This document shows, piece after piece, positions 41,655-52,998 of a stretch of 64,000 bases of DNA. How positions within the stretch are numbered: position 1 is the stretch's first letter; each line of letters opens with the position of its first letter. The position numbers and the translations under genes are program-made. Under the pieces are notes generated by a model. It saw only the letters and a program-made list of their open reading frames with translations. It searched no databases and was not told the origin of the DNA. The stretch covers positions 186,001 to 250,000 of the forward strand of contig JAFKAC010000022.1 of the NCBI GenBank assembly GCA_025766275.1, in the 5' to 3' direction. Source of the DNA: Lactarius indigo (lineage: Eukaryota; Basidiomycota; Agaricomycetes; Russulales; Russulaceae).

Positions 41655-44593
41655 ATGGCTCCAAGCACCCGCCATTCGTGCCTGATCACGGCCAATATTA
41701 GAGCTGCACTCTCTCAGACAAATGGGGCACACAGTGAGAATGTCCTTGATTCCCAGAGTCTGGATCTTACATCTACATCGACTCAATGCACTGCAGTAAA
41801 CCAGAACAACCCCGATTTGTCTGGCATCCACACAAGTAAGTCTAAAACCTCATAGAGTCAGGCTTATTGCTCACAATAACAAGCATGTGGGAAACACACC
41901 TTTGTTTCAAGTGATACCACTACTGTCCCATCCCCAACCCCTGTTCCGACTGAAGCCCTACAAGGAATACCTTCAAAGCGAGCACGAGTCACTGGTAAGT
42001 GGTTGATAGAAATGCAGGTGGAGAAAGCTCACCTGAGAAAAAAGGGCCTACCAATGCCCGTCCGATGCCGCTCCAGTTACCAAGCGAAGGAGAAACAATG
42101 GGTGCGCCAGTGAGTGATGGCATTGTGATGGACAAGGGCAAATGACAGTTGAAACACAGTAATTACTAAGCATATTTGGCCTACCAAACAATCAACAAAC
42201 TTATGAAAATTTTCAGTGTCATCTTTTTACCCTGGCCACGGTGACAACACCCATTCCCTTACGTCTCTTCAAGTTGACCCCGGCAACAAATTTTCCCGTG
42301 ACTCTGATCTCAACAAGGACAACATCGAAAATGAAGATGACTGGTTGGAAGATGAACAAACAGTCAATGTCACTCACAAGGTCTTGGCAAAGACCTCTGA
42401 AGTCACCATAACAGAGGTAAGTCCACAACAGCCTCAAATACATCTGAAAAACTGATGACTACTTTGCAGAGGCCCTCCTGGCTGGGAGTGGATGTCACTC
42501 CACCTGGAACCATGCAGACTCCCAACAGGAATGTGCTGGATGTTGACGCGTCTGGTAGTGCAAAGAACCATGGGTCTGCAGTGTCTACTCCTCACTCCAG
42601 GACTCTGTCAGAGCTTGGAGCACCCACTATTGATCTGTCAGGTAAGTAATGACTCGCCGAACATCTGCCGCGTGGCTGAGCTCAGGGCACTCACTATCAA
42701 TCTGTCAGGTGAGTAATGACTCGCCAACCATCTGCCACGTGGCTGACATTAATCAGCTGCCGCAACCACGTCACAGACGGAGGCAACAACCGACTACTCT
42801 GGGGCCATGTGGCCCACTGATACAGACCTATTACCTCTTGGTTCAAATAAACTTCTGCTGACCAACCAGTACCCATTAGTCTGCAATGTGGTTCAAGAGG
42901 CAATCGAGCACTTGCGAGCGTCCCTCATGTTCAATCACGCATTCCCAACTGCGCCTATCGCATTTGCTTTCACCAAGGAGAGTCTCATCACTGCTGCCAA
43001 GAAACTTAAACCTGGTGCTGTACACATACAACGCCGACTCCAGCAAGACGAAGACTACCTAGCAAAAGTAGTTCCACTGGTAAGTGTCATTAATGTTGTG
43101 ATGGTGCTTGTGGAGGTGGCAGCAATGGCTTGCAGAGGTGGCATGCCTCCAGTGTCAGCTCGCAGTGTTGGTGGCAATGGCTCGCAGTGTCGGCAGCGAC
43201 AGCTCACAGTGTCAGCGGTGATGGCTTGCGGTCACACGCGTGGTTGTTGTATGCTTGGGGATAGGGGTGGGTTGGCAGGTGTGTTGGCGTTGTGGTGTAC
43301 AGGCAGGTGTGTGCACGATGGGTACTGACATTGTGTAACAGGTTTGCGTTCGTGTCCCACTTATGTGGAGTGAAATTAAGGACCATTGCAATGCTATCTG
43401 TGTACCTGCATTGGTTGCCTTTGGGTCGGTGAACAACATCGCTCAAGCTGTTCGTCTGTAGCTGCATAATTTCAACTACACATTTCCGACCAAGGTAAGT
43501 GTAAAACACTGCACTGATGTGATCTGACCTTTTGTCAGAGAGGCCTCCTTGTTGGAACTCCCCCATGTACACACCCCTGCCGCAATAAATGCATCATTTC
43601 AGTCATATGGGACCTCTTTTCACTGGTGTGTTACGGTATGGACTTGATGGACTCATTACACACGACTCATGACCGGTTATGACTACGGTCCGGTATCAGT
43701 ATTAGTCATGGACTCTTACATCGCATCAGTCAGCATAGTAGTTCGCATGTGATTGTGACTCATGTATGACTCATTCCTAGGATAGCTGTACTAGGGTTCG
43801 AGCTAGTTACGCTACTGGATACATACTATTCTAGCGGCGCTTTAAAGCCCGCGCGTATTTGTATAAGTAGTCGACTTAGAAGACCAAGAGTCTCCATCTT
43901 GGTCTTCTTCAATCCACCACTTGACTCATCTCTTGTTTGCCTTAGTCTCGGACTAAGTGTGCTTCTACTTGTATCCTTCAAGGGATACTCTTCTTCATCC
44001 TTTCGCTGCAGCGTGTGCCAGTGTGCCCCTGTTCAGCTTGCGTTGGGTTGACACGTGATCCCCATTCGCCTGACTTTTGCTAAGTCAATTACGCCTTTCA
44101 CGAGTCCAAGTCGGACTAACGCCGGTGGAGCGTAACAGGTGGGAAGTCATCTTTTGCATCACACTTTGAACACCTTTTCCCAGTACATCAAGGCCATGAC
44201 GGAATACTAGCTCGTGAGGTCCCAGTGCCCATGGTTGCACTGGTTGCAACTGCGGTAAGTTGATATGATATAAGTCGCATACTACTAACTCTTTTGATTA
44301 AATGTATGCCACACTTCATGAGTGGTGTACTGGTGCACCGCAGGTGTTTGAATTCTCTGCCAACACCTATTTGGATGTGTACCGCTGCAATGCTGGTACA
44401 CTCAACTATATCCTGAACAGCCGGCCAAATGCATATCATGTTATGATGGCCAATATATATACCCAAGCCAGGTGAGTCACTTCTTATCAAATGATTGCTA
44501 CTCTGACTAGGTTGCCACAGTTCCAACACCAGACATGATGATTCACCTGATGTTGAGATTGCTGATCTTGATCTCAACGATCTTGAGGACTGA
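41655..44593 (+). pseudogene. DUF6532-like protein gene 1 (decayed), divergent from Plavaka 1
   Basis: Multi-exon gene. Introns fit at 41836-41911, 41995-42076, 42110-42216, 42417-42468, 42642-42756, 43081-43341 and 43496-43602, with further ones near 44255-44342 and 44471-44522. The N-terminal half is Ser/Thr/Asp-rich and disordered-looking. The second half matches the pattern of the basidiomycete DUF6532 family: VQEAIEHLRASLMFNHAFP, AKKLKPGAVHIQRRL, VCVRVPLMWSEIKDHCN, LHNFNYTFP, VPVPMVALVATA, and a terminal FSANTYLDVYRC...AYHVMMANIY. The end is acidic (ADLDLNDLED). TAG at 43459 replaces a probable Gln, a frame break lies before MGPLFTGGKSS, and a G2 solo LTR interrupts that exon. Function unknown; its position opposite Plavaka 1 repeats at 49108-62694. 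Confidence 0.62.
43629..44137 (+). repeat. G2 (D-type) solo LTR in DUF6532-like gene 1
   Basis: 509 bp, the same length as the LTRs of element D, TGTTACGGTATGG...GGAGCGTAACA. GGTG is shared on both sides. Removing it joins exon sequence FTG and GKSSFASHFEHLFP. Contains the AAGACCAAGAG ... ATCTTGGTCTTC hairpin. Confidence 0.9.
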
Positions 44594-45345
44594 GGACTGA
44601 ACATGTGCACCAGCAGTTTCAACATGCTGTCCACTGGCAAGTTACAGCAAATGAATTCACGGTCAGTTTGTCACCTTCAATTGTAATTAACACTACTAAC
44701 ACGCCTTTATTAGTCAACCATGATTCCTAAATCCCTGTGGTTCCTGTCTTTTCTCTCTATTTTGTCTGCTCATTTTTTGTCTGCTTGCATGTGCAGCATG
44801 CCCATTCTTTACATTATCACATTATCATCACATTATCTTTACCTAATTTAATTTGAATAATCTGTGAAATTTGAAAAAACATTTGGACGTTTGACGTTTG
44901 ATAATGGTGATAATCCGAAGGTTGATTATTGATAATTTATTTGAAAATACCTGCCCATTATCACAAGATTATCACAAATTATCACGAGATTATTAATAAA
45001 TTATGGGGGGGAAACATAATGCATGATAAACAAGATAATTTCAATAATTTCAATAAATTATCGCTTATTATCTCTCGCTAGCGCAGGAGGTTTTTCCTGA
45101 TGCTGGAACCATGGAACTTGTTACTGCACTCAGTTTCCCTTTGAGGTAGCAAATAAAAAGGCCGACCTCCACACCACTGCTTTTGAAAACATTGCTGGCC
45201 TGTTTACGCGTTGAGGCTGTGCAAGCGTTACCTCCCAAACCTCGTGCCAATCAATTCGGGTGTTCCCACTCAGCCGCTTCCTACCCTCAGCCCTAGTCTC
45301 CCAGTATCGCAGCACCTTCAGACGCCTCTCCTCGCTGCTATTACC
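44594..45345. other. Intergenic, A+T-rich, no gene recognised
   Basis: Between DUF6532-like gene 1 and the NLR pseudogene. From about 44800 to 45075 the sequence is strongly A+T-rich, with many ATTATC/GATAAT motifs in both orientations. No ORF of note. Confidence 0.55.
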
Positions 45346-45554
45346 ATGTTGCAGACGCCTCCCACAGCCTCCTCTTCCTCCAATTTACAGGCCATCTTCT
45401 GCGCTTCCCTCGACACTTATAAAAAGAAGATGAAGAAAGACCTTCTCGTGCATCCGTTGATGGTCCAGTTGGAAACCTTCAACTCCCCCACTGACACCCT
45501 GGCCATCCTCCACACTCAAGTCCAACAGTTTCAGCAATCTACATCCGGCAATGA

Positions 45555-46160
45555 TGTTGATAAGTGGCCTGCGCGCACTTAGCGGCTCTAAAGGACTTGC
45601 AGATATGGACTGCTTTAGATAAGATATATTGGACCTGTAGATTAGATTATATGATCTGTACAATCTCGGACTTCTTAGCTTATCTATGACATCATGTACA
45701 ATGACATCATGTAGAACACTCTGGACTTTTCATTGTACTCTTCCCTTTGTTCTCTTTGCGGCGTTATCCTTATTGTGATGTCATTATGATATCACTTACT
45801 TCTAGACTCTCTTTGTACTTTCTGTCCTTGTTCTCAGAACGTCCACTCCTTTGTCCCTCTGTAGAACAATAACTGTCTTGTAGTACGTGACTAGTGTTAC
45901 ATCCCTTATATAGTGTCACTACCAGAAAGTGTATAAGTAGAGTAGCATGTACGCTCCTGGTCCACATCAGTTCTCACTGTTTGTGTGCCAGGTAAGCTCC
46001 CTTCCCTCAATGTATAACATCAGTTCTCACTGTTTGTGTGCCAGACTACCATCTTGCTTCACTTGCTTGACACCTCCTGTGCTGCTTCTCAGTCACCCTC
46101 TATATCTCACCACAGTACTTTGTCCCACTGTGAGTATAGTTTCTATGTGTCTGTTCATCA
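45555..46160 (+). repeat. Copia (C1) solo LTR in an NLR exon
   Basis: 606 bp, perfect target duplication AATGA (45550-45554, 46161-46165). It interrupts the Goodbye-domain coding sequence between SGND and RLTSWLNP. Repeat pair of the CTCACTGTTTGTGTGCCAG type. Confidence 0.93.
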
Positions 46161-46546
46161 AATGACAGGTTGACGAGCTGGTTGAATCCAACTGTCAATG
46201 TTCTATATACTTGTTCCGCAGCGCTTGGCAAGGGCGTCGGATTGGTGAGCGCCATTCCAACGATCCCTCTACGATCTACCTCTGATATCATATCGTTAGG
46301 TGTTCTCACCGGCGAAAGTCATCTTCGACAGTGCTGGAGTCCTTCTCCTGGTAGCTATCATCCTGGACTTCGCTTGCTTGAATTGTCCTGATACAGAACC
46401 CACACAGGCGGCAAAAGATGTCGTTGCAAGCCAAGATACGCTCATCAATATCTTCAAGCGGATCAAAAGCTTCTTGAGACAGCTGGAGGAATATAGTGCG
46501 GTGCCGATGACAGAGGCGATGAAGGATATCAGCGTAAAGATAATGG

Positions 46547-47133
46547 TGATGAACAGCAAAGACATAACCAGTACTCACAGAGGCAAAGAGTCTGTGGTGA
46601 GATACTAGTGGCAAGCTGGTTAGCAGCAGAGGGGAATGTCAAGCAGTGAAGCAGAGGGTGTCTGGCACACAACAGTGAGGGAACTGATGTTACAATTGAG
46701 GGAAAGAGACATACCTGGCACACAACAGTGAGGGAACTGATGTGGACCAGGAGCATACAAGCACTACTACTTATACTATACAGAAGGGTGACACAACTAC
46801 AAGGGACGCATTGTTCTACAACAGGACAAAGGAGTGTGTGTAAAGGGAACAAGGCGTGCAAGAACAAGGGAAGTCCAGACAAGGATGATATCATAGTGAC
46901 ATCATAATAAAGATAAGAACAAAAGGAGAACAAGGTACTGAGTACAATGAAGTGTCCGGAGTGTTCTACATGATGTCATAGTACATGATGCCATACATGA
47001 CGCAATGATTAGCGCTAGATTGTACAGATCAAATGTAAGTAATCTACAGGTCCAATTAATCTAATCTAAAGCAGTCCATGCTGCAAGTCCGGTCTGTATG
47101 AGCCGCTAAGTGCGCAAGGGTCACTTATCAACA
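46547..47133 (-). repeat. Copia (C1) solo LTR in an NLR exon
   Basis: 587 bp, opposite in orientation to the previous LTR, perfect target duplication AATGG (46542-46546, 47134-47138). Removal joins VKIM and VEVLEILG. Repeat pair of the CCCTCACTGTTGTGTGCCAG type, distinct from the other LTR in this gene. Confidence 0.93.
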
Positions 47134-48625
47134 AATGGTCGAAGTTCTTGAAATTTTTGGGATTGTGACGAAGGAGATGAAGCAGGGACGAGCGCGTAAG
47201 TCGATCCCTGCTGCCCTTGCTGCTGCCACGTTACCCCGTCGCTGATGGGTGATCAGGGAGATTTCTGAAGAAATTGAGCGGAAGGAGGGATATCGAGGAT
47301 GCATTGGTCAGACTGGATAGATTGACGCAGCAGGGGCTAGATGGCAAGGTAATCAGAGCGACGACATTGGAAACAAACGCTCTAGTACAACAGGCAGCAA
47401 ACTATATGGACGAAGAAAAGTGTTCGTGGTCCTTTAGGCCCCACGACTTTTGCTTGCTGACTGAAGTCCCACTGCAGGGAGCCGGATATGGAAGAAGCAC
47501 CGGGCGTGGCTGTCTCCGCCAGGCCCATCCACTAATCAAAACCTCGCATCCACCATTCAACATCAAGGCACTGCAACATGGTTCTTCCAAGGAAGTATAT
47601 TCGTGCAATGGAAGACCAAGCCGTCCACATCCTTGTTGTGGATCCACGGAAAACGTGCGCCCTTCTGTTCCTTCACCTCTTCTCAGATATTGATCGCGTC
47701 TAACGGTTGTAGTGGGCTCAGGGAAGAGTATCCTCTGGTTCGTTATCATTCGTCGCATTCACCCCTCAGCAGCTTACACCACAAACCAGCTCCACGATCA
47801 TCCAAGACATCACGGCATTGCGGGAGGCTGGACTGGCATCGATGGCGTATTTCTATTTCGATTTCAAGGACGCTGATAAACAAAACATCCGCAACTTGCT
47901 TCCCTCGCTTCTTACACAGCTCTCCGCTCGTTCCGATATCTGTTGCGACATACTCTCCCGTGTTTACAAGGCACATGATGACGGCACGCATGAGCCCAGC
48001 ACTAGCACGTTGATTGGGTGTCTTAAAGTGATGCTTGCGCTACCTGGCCTCGGCCCAATCTACATCATCATAGACGCGCTAGACGAATGCCCCAATACCT
48101 CTGGAGTTCCACCCGACCGCAAACAGGTGCTTGATCTCATAAAGGACCTTGTCGGCCTCCGACTGTCAGATTTCCATATATGCATTACCAGCCGTCCGGA
48201 GGACGACATCCGGGCCACGCTTGAGCTGCAAGCGTTTCACTCGGTCTCAATCCACGAGGAAAGCGGACAAAAGAAGGATATTGAAGACTATATCCGATCT
48301 GTGGTGTATGCGGACTCAGATACGGCGATGAGGAGATGGAGGGAGAAGGACAGAGAACTTGTTATTGAGACGCTCACGGATAGAGCCGATGGAATGTAAG
48401 CGTGTTCAAGGATGGTGACGACGGTTATACTGACTTTATGACAGGTTTCGATGGGTATTTTGTCAGCTGGAAGTGTTGCAACATTGCCTTCCGCAAAGCA
48501 TCCGGCGCACGCTGAACGAATTACCGAAATCTTTGGATGAGACATATGAGCGGGTGTTGAAGGAGATCGGGATGGCCAACCAAGACCACGCTCATCGTTT
48601 GTTACAATGTCTCACCGTCATCTGG

Positions 48626-49107
48626 AAAATAGGGTATGCTGAAATTGGCAAGTGGGATGCCAAATTTAGCATGATGGTGCAAACCTTTGCAGACTTTTGC
48701 AAAAGTTTGCAAAATTTTGCCAAATTTCATCACACCTGCAAAATTCAATCAATGTGTTGGAATTTAGTTACTTAAAAGGTTGGCCTGTGAAGCTTCACAA
48801 TTTCTTGAATAATGAGACAAAAGTGTGTGATATATTGAAATATATACTGTACATTTTGGATATGGGGTGTGGACTTTACAGTGCAGTTTACATAAATAAT
48901 CCAATATAGCTCATGTTTTTGTGCCTTTTTTTCGAAAAAAATTGCCACTTATCTACACATTTGTTGTGGTTCAATAAATAATTTTGTTGAATAATTTTTT
49001 TAAACCGCCTTTTTTATGTATTATAAGAATTTATTATAAGGGTTGTACGAGAAAATATAGACAAATTTATGTAAACATTTTGGGATGATGTCGATAGCGT
49101 AAATACA
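48626..49107. other. A+T-rich spacer, no gene recognised
   Basis: Starts where NLR similarity ends. It contains TGCAAA/TTTGCA-rich stretches (48690-48740) and long A/T runs. It could include the left end of the transposon carrying DUF6532-like gene 2 and Plavaka 2, but no terminal inverted repeat was identified by eye. Confidence 0.5.
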
Positions 49108-51299
49108 CTACACAGCCATACCATTGAGATCTAGAAGTACCATGGCATTGTTTGAGGAGTCACGAACCCGGGTTTTAGGGTCATCCCTGAATGGCACTGG
49201 CATTTCAGCAGTTCTCATAATCACCTCAAAAAAGGTACTCACGTTACCAGCTTATACAAATCTGACATAAGACGTCGGTAGGCTGGACTGTTCTTCTCCT
49301 GAATCTCTTTCAAGGTAGCAATATGTATGTAGTAGGAGTCTTCGTATGCGTCAGCATTGAACTCAACACCAAGTGCCTTCTCTTCCAGTGAGGCGTGAAC
49401 CTAATTAATATTATAAGTAGAGCACATCAATAAAGTGGGAGACTCACAGCAACAGCAGCCATGGCCACCATTGCCGGTGGGAGCTCCAAGTCAAGTAAAC
49501 TTGCACCAAGGGGGAAGCTGCGGCGATTTTTTTGAGCAAAACTTGGACCCCGTCTACGCTTGAAAAAGGCATTGCGCAATGTGTCAATAATGACTGGGTG
49601 CTGAAACGGCCTTGTGAAGTTGATGCCCTAGACAGAAATGAGTGTAATTCCCGACAAGTTACAATGACGTACCCCATCATCTTTTGGCTCAAAGATGAAC
49701 TTGTTGTTGTAGATAAGGTCCTTGACTTGACTCGCCTGTGTTGACTCATCATTCTCGAGTCTATACCCATGTGTGACAAGGTTGATGGCAACCTGCTTGA
49801 CAGAGGTGCGATAGTGTGAAACGCGCCCACTCAACTGAGGTGTCATGTATTAATACCTGAGCCAGCGGGATAGAATTGAAACTCACCAAATCACAGACTT
49901 CCTTTTGAAGGGCTGCATCCTTCTGCAACCGTGCGCTGTAGTGGGGTTTATTCAGTCTTGTAGCCGACTTGATGAGAAGCTCGACGAAGTGATCAGTTTG
50001 AACATCTACTGGTATATACCCCTGACGAAATGCGCAGTAGCGATGAAGAGACACAATACCATCCTTCAGAATTGCCCTGAAGTCTTCGGGCTGCAGGTTG
50101 ATACAGATATTGCGTTGCCTAGGACCAGGGGGACAGATAGGTGCATGTGGCCAGCGCGCGTTGCGCTCCCTAAGGGCAGTGGTAGAGACGACAGAAGTAC
50201 CATGGTTGTCGTCACTGAGTACAAGAAGCTCAGCCCGCCGCTCAGCAGCACGCTTGGACAATGGTTCCTACAAAGGACATTACTTGAGAGACTCGGAAAA
50301 TAAAGTAAACACACGAACCTTGTGCGCCCTTGCATGGGCCTGAGGGCCCCCAAGGTTGTTGTTGCCGTTGTTGTCAATGTTGTCAATGTTGTCGATGTTA
50401 TTGTCGATACCATGGGCACCATTGATGTTGACACCGCCGTATTTAGTAGCTCCATTGTCAACATCGAAGTCATCGACGTTGAGATCACCATAGTCACTGG
50501 CATCATCATCTCCGTAGCTGCGGTATGCTGGTTGACGATATTGTGAAGGTTCAAAGGGCCGACCATCATCTCGATCAACGTTACCATGATCACCAGCTTT
50601 GTAGTTGCGGTGAGCCAGTTGGCGATGTTGGGAAGACTTGGGAGACTGATTGTCGTCCCAACTGACAGCCTGAGAGATAACATATTACCCCCATCCAATC
50701 AGTTCGATTTGTTGTGAAGCTCACCTCATCGTCAAACGTCTGTCGTAGTGCTTCATTGTTGAGTCCAATAAGGTCTTCGTTGTCTTCATCTTCCACGCTG
50801 TTGCCATCCTGGGACTTGTCGTCCTGGGGCTTGTCCTCTGGATCAAACTCATCCTCAGAGCTGTGAGCAAGGGCCTTTTGACGGCGCTCGAGGTGTGGTG
50901 GCACCTTAGATGAGTTGTGACTAGGAGCTCGATGACGCGGCACCTCAATCGTCTCGTTGTTATTCGGCTCTTCTGCTGGAAATTCCGAGTCTGCTGCTGT
51001 CGAGAGTGTGTCTGTCAACCAGAACAGTGGGTGGAAAATGGAATATGACTAACCCTGCTCACCGGTATTTGACCGGCGTTTCTTTTTGGGAGGTGGCATG
51101 CTGACGTTCGTGGTGGGTGCATCTGTGGCTGCCGACTTTGCTTTCTTCTTCGGATAAGTCTTGGGCTTGAGTGTACGCCAGGCAGCATTTTCCATGGCCT
51201 TGGTCTTCAACGGGCGGGGAACTAGCATTATCCAGTGAGAAAACATCAAACATGGAAGAAAAACACTTACGGTGTGATCCCTGAGTGGCCGGGACCTCA

Positions 51300-51808
51300 T
51301 GTTACGCTCCACCGGCGTTAGTCCGACGTGGACTCGAAATAGGCGTAATCGACTTAGCGAAGATGAGTGAATGGGGACCACGTGTCAACCCAACACTGGC
51401 TGAACAGGGGCACTATTGGCACACGCTGCAGCGACAAGAGAGAGAAGAGTATTCCTTGGGGAATACAAGTGGAGGCACACTTAGTCTGAGACTAAGGCAG
51501 GTGAGAGACGATTCAAGTGGTGGATTCGAAGAAGACCAAGATGGGGACTCTTGGTCTTCCTGGCTGACTATATATACAGATACACGCGGGCTTTAAAGCG
51601 CCGCTGGAATAGTAAGTAACCAATAGCGTAACTAGCTCGAACCCTAGTACAGCTATCCTAGGAATGAGTCATGCAGGAGTCACAATCACATGCGAACTAC
51701 TATGCTGACTGATGCGATGTAAGAGTCCATGACTAATAGTGATACCGGACCGTAGTCATAACCGGTCATGAGTCGTATGTAATGAGTCACTGAGTCCATA
51801 CCGTAACA
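51300..51808 (-). repeat. 3' LTR of element D
   Basis: 509 bp. Adjacent inner bases 51809-51822 read on the minus strand as the purine tract AAAAAGGGGGTGA. The hairpin GAAGACCAAGAT ... TCTTGGTCTTC is at about 51531-51559. Confidence 0.94.
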
Positions 51809-52194
51809 TCACCCCCTTTTTCAGGAGTGAGGCCCACCTCACTAGTCCGCCACCAATTCCTTCCTCATCCGCTCCGCTTCGTCTTCCATCCGTACCAGTA
51901 TGTTAGCCCTCTCAAGACGATAAAGACTGTCCTTTTTATCCTGAACCACCATCTCCCTTTCCAGCTGTAACTGCCGGATTCGCTTCTCCAGTTGGTCTTC
52001 GGCGAAGGCAAACTGCCGAAACCGACGCAGTTCTTGAGTAAGGGTAACATCCCCAATGCGCATGAGCAGCAGGTCGGTAGGATGTCGATCGCGGAGCATG
52101 AAATATTCCTCGTGTGGAATGAAAGCTCGGTTGTTTTTTGGGAGATGAGGGGTGGCGTAAAGGGGTTTACCGTAAAGGAAACCAGACCCCGGAG

Positions 52195-52998
52195 CTAGTC
52201 CGAGTACGAAGGGGTCTCCTCCTCGGATAATCTGTGTGTGAGATGCTTGTATCGTCGGTCCGTTGGGGAGTTTGATCGGGAACGGAACGTAATCGGGTCC
52301 TCTATTGACCCGGAACCCTTCAGGGATAACGAGTCGGGTTGCTGGGTCTCGTTCGCCCATTGGTGTATAACGAGCCGCTTGTGCCACGGCGACTCATCCC
52401 CTGTGTAGAGGTCCCCCCGCTGCGTCGACGAGGAAGGGAGTGGCGGCTGGATCTTCAGCGTAGAATTCATGGTTAAGGAACGTGTGCCTGATGGGGTAAT
52501 GGTCTCTAAGTTCATCTTCATCCTCATCTTTGTCCAATACTCCTTCCGCTCCTTCATCATTCGTCGTCGGCAGGCGGCGATATGCAGTTGCTCTTGCTGC
52601 CACTGCGCCGCCGTCTCCTTCCACTCTTGTTCGTACTTCTTCATGGCGTCGGGCGGTTGCACCACGCGGGACAGCTGCTTGAAGCCGAAACAGCTCGTCT
52701 TCCGTGAGGAAGGTTTCGGGCTCACCGGTATCGGGGTTTGTGAGGGCGTACATTGGCGGCGGAGGTGCTGGTTGAGTTGTTGCTGGATCGTCGTCGAGAG
52801 TTCCCTGTACGGGCACAGGGAATCGTTGCAGTGTCTGGTGCAGTTCTTCACTAGTGATAGGGCCATCTTCCTCATGCTGCACGGAGGGACGGCTTCCTCT
52901 CGCAGTTCTAGTGGCTGCGGCGTCGTCGGTGGAGTCGGGGTTGACAGGCGTGGCGGAGGAGTCGTTGACAAGGGTAAAGAGGAGTGCGAGCTGGTCAT
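52195..52998 (-). CDS. ORF-X of element D, overlapping pol in the +1 frame
   Basis: About 267 codons without a stop from the ATG at 52998 (open to 53046), in the same +1 frame relative to pol as ORF-X of A and C. Ser/Pro/Thr-rich N-terminal half, then AMKKYEQEWKETAAQWQQEQ and an Arg/Lys-rich helix (about 52655-52540), then SLSLKGSGSIEDPITF near 52300. These match ORF-X of A in order and spacing. The frame is longer than expected by chance for a shadow frame, but composition bias could contribute. Confidence 0.42.
   Translation of the reverse strand: MTSSHSSLPLSTTPPPRLSTPTPPTTPQPLELREEAVPPCSMRKMALSLVKNCTRHCNDSLCPYRELSTTIQQQLNQHLRRQCTPSQTPIPVSPKPSSRKTSCFGFKQLSRVVQPPDAMKKYEQEWKETAAQWQQEQLHIAACRRRMMKERKEYWTKMRMKMNLETITPSGTRSLTMNSTLKIQPPLPSSSTQRGDLYTGDESPWHKRLVIHQWANETQQPDSLSLKGSGSIEDPITFRSRSNSPTDRRYKHLTHRLSEEETPSYSD

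Larger units (their letters stand above)
45346..48625 (+). pseudogene. NACHT NLR (STAND) with Goodbye-like N-terminus, truncated and split
   Basis: Fungal NLR of the type linked to non-self recognition and heterokaryon incompatibility; cytoplasmic NTP-driven switch. The ATG at 45346 opens an N-terminal Goodbye-type domain (ASLDTYKKKMKKDLLVHPLM). Typical introns fit at 46245-46299, 46351-46407, 47196-47256, 47655-47712, 47738-47789 and 48396-48444. NACHT region: Walker A GSGKS at 47716-47730, YFYFDFKDADKQNIRNLLPS, Walker B YIIIDALDECP near 48060-48092, TSRPEDD near 48187, and RRTLNELPKSLDETYERVLK near 48490-48560. Two Copia solo LTRs sit in exons with exact target duplications, and removing each rejoins the protein. 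The segment 47300-47600 is frame-damaged. Similarity stops at about 48620 (LTV), so the rest of NACHT and any C-terminal repeats are missing. Confidence 0.82.

Noticed and set aside
48626..49107. Left terminal inverted repeat of the Plavaka 2/DUF6532 transposon
   Set aside because: No CACT-type end or match to 62695-64000 found by eye; a self-comparison of 48500-49107 with 62695-64000 and beyond would be needed.
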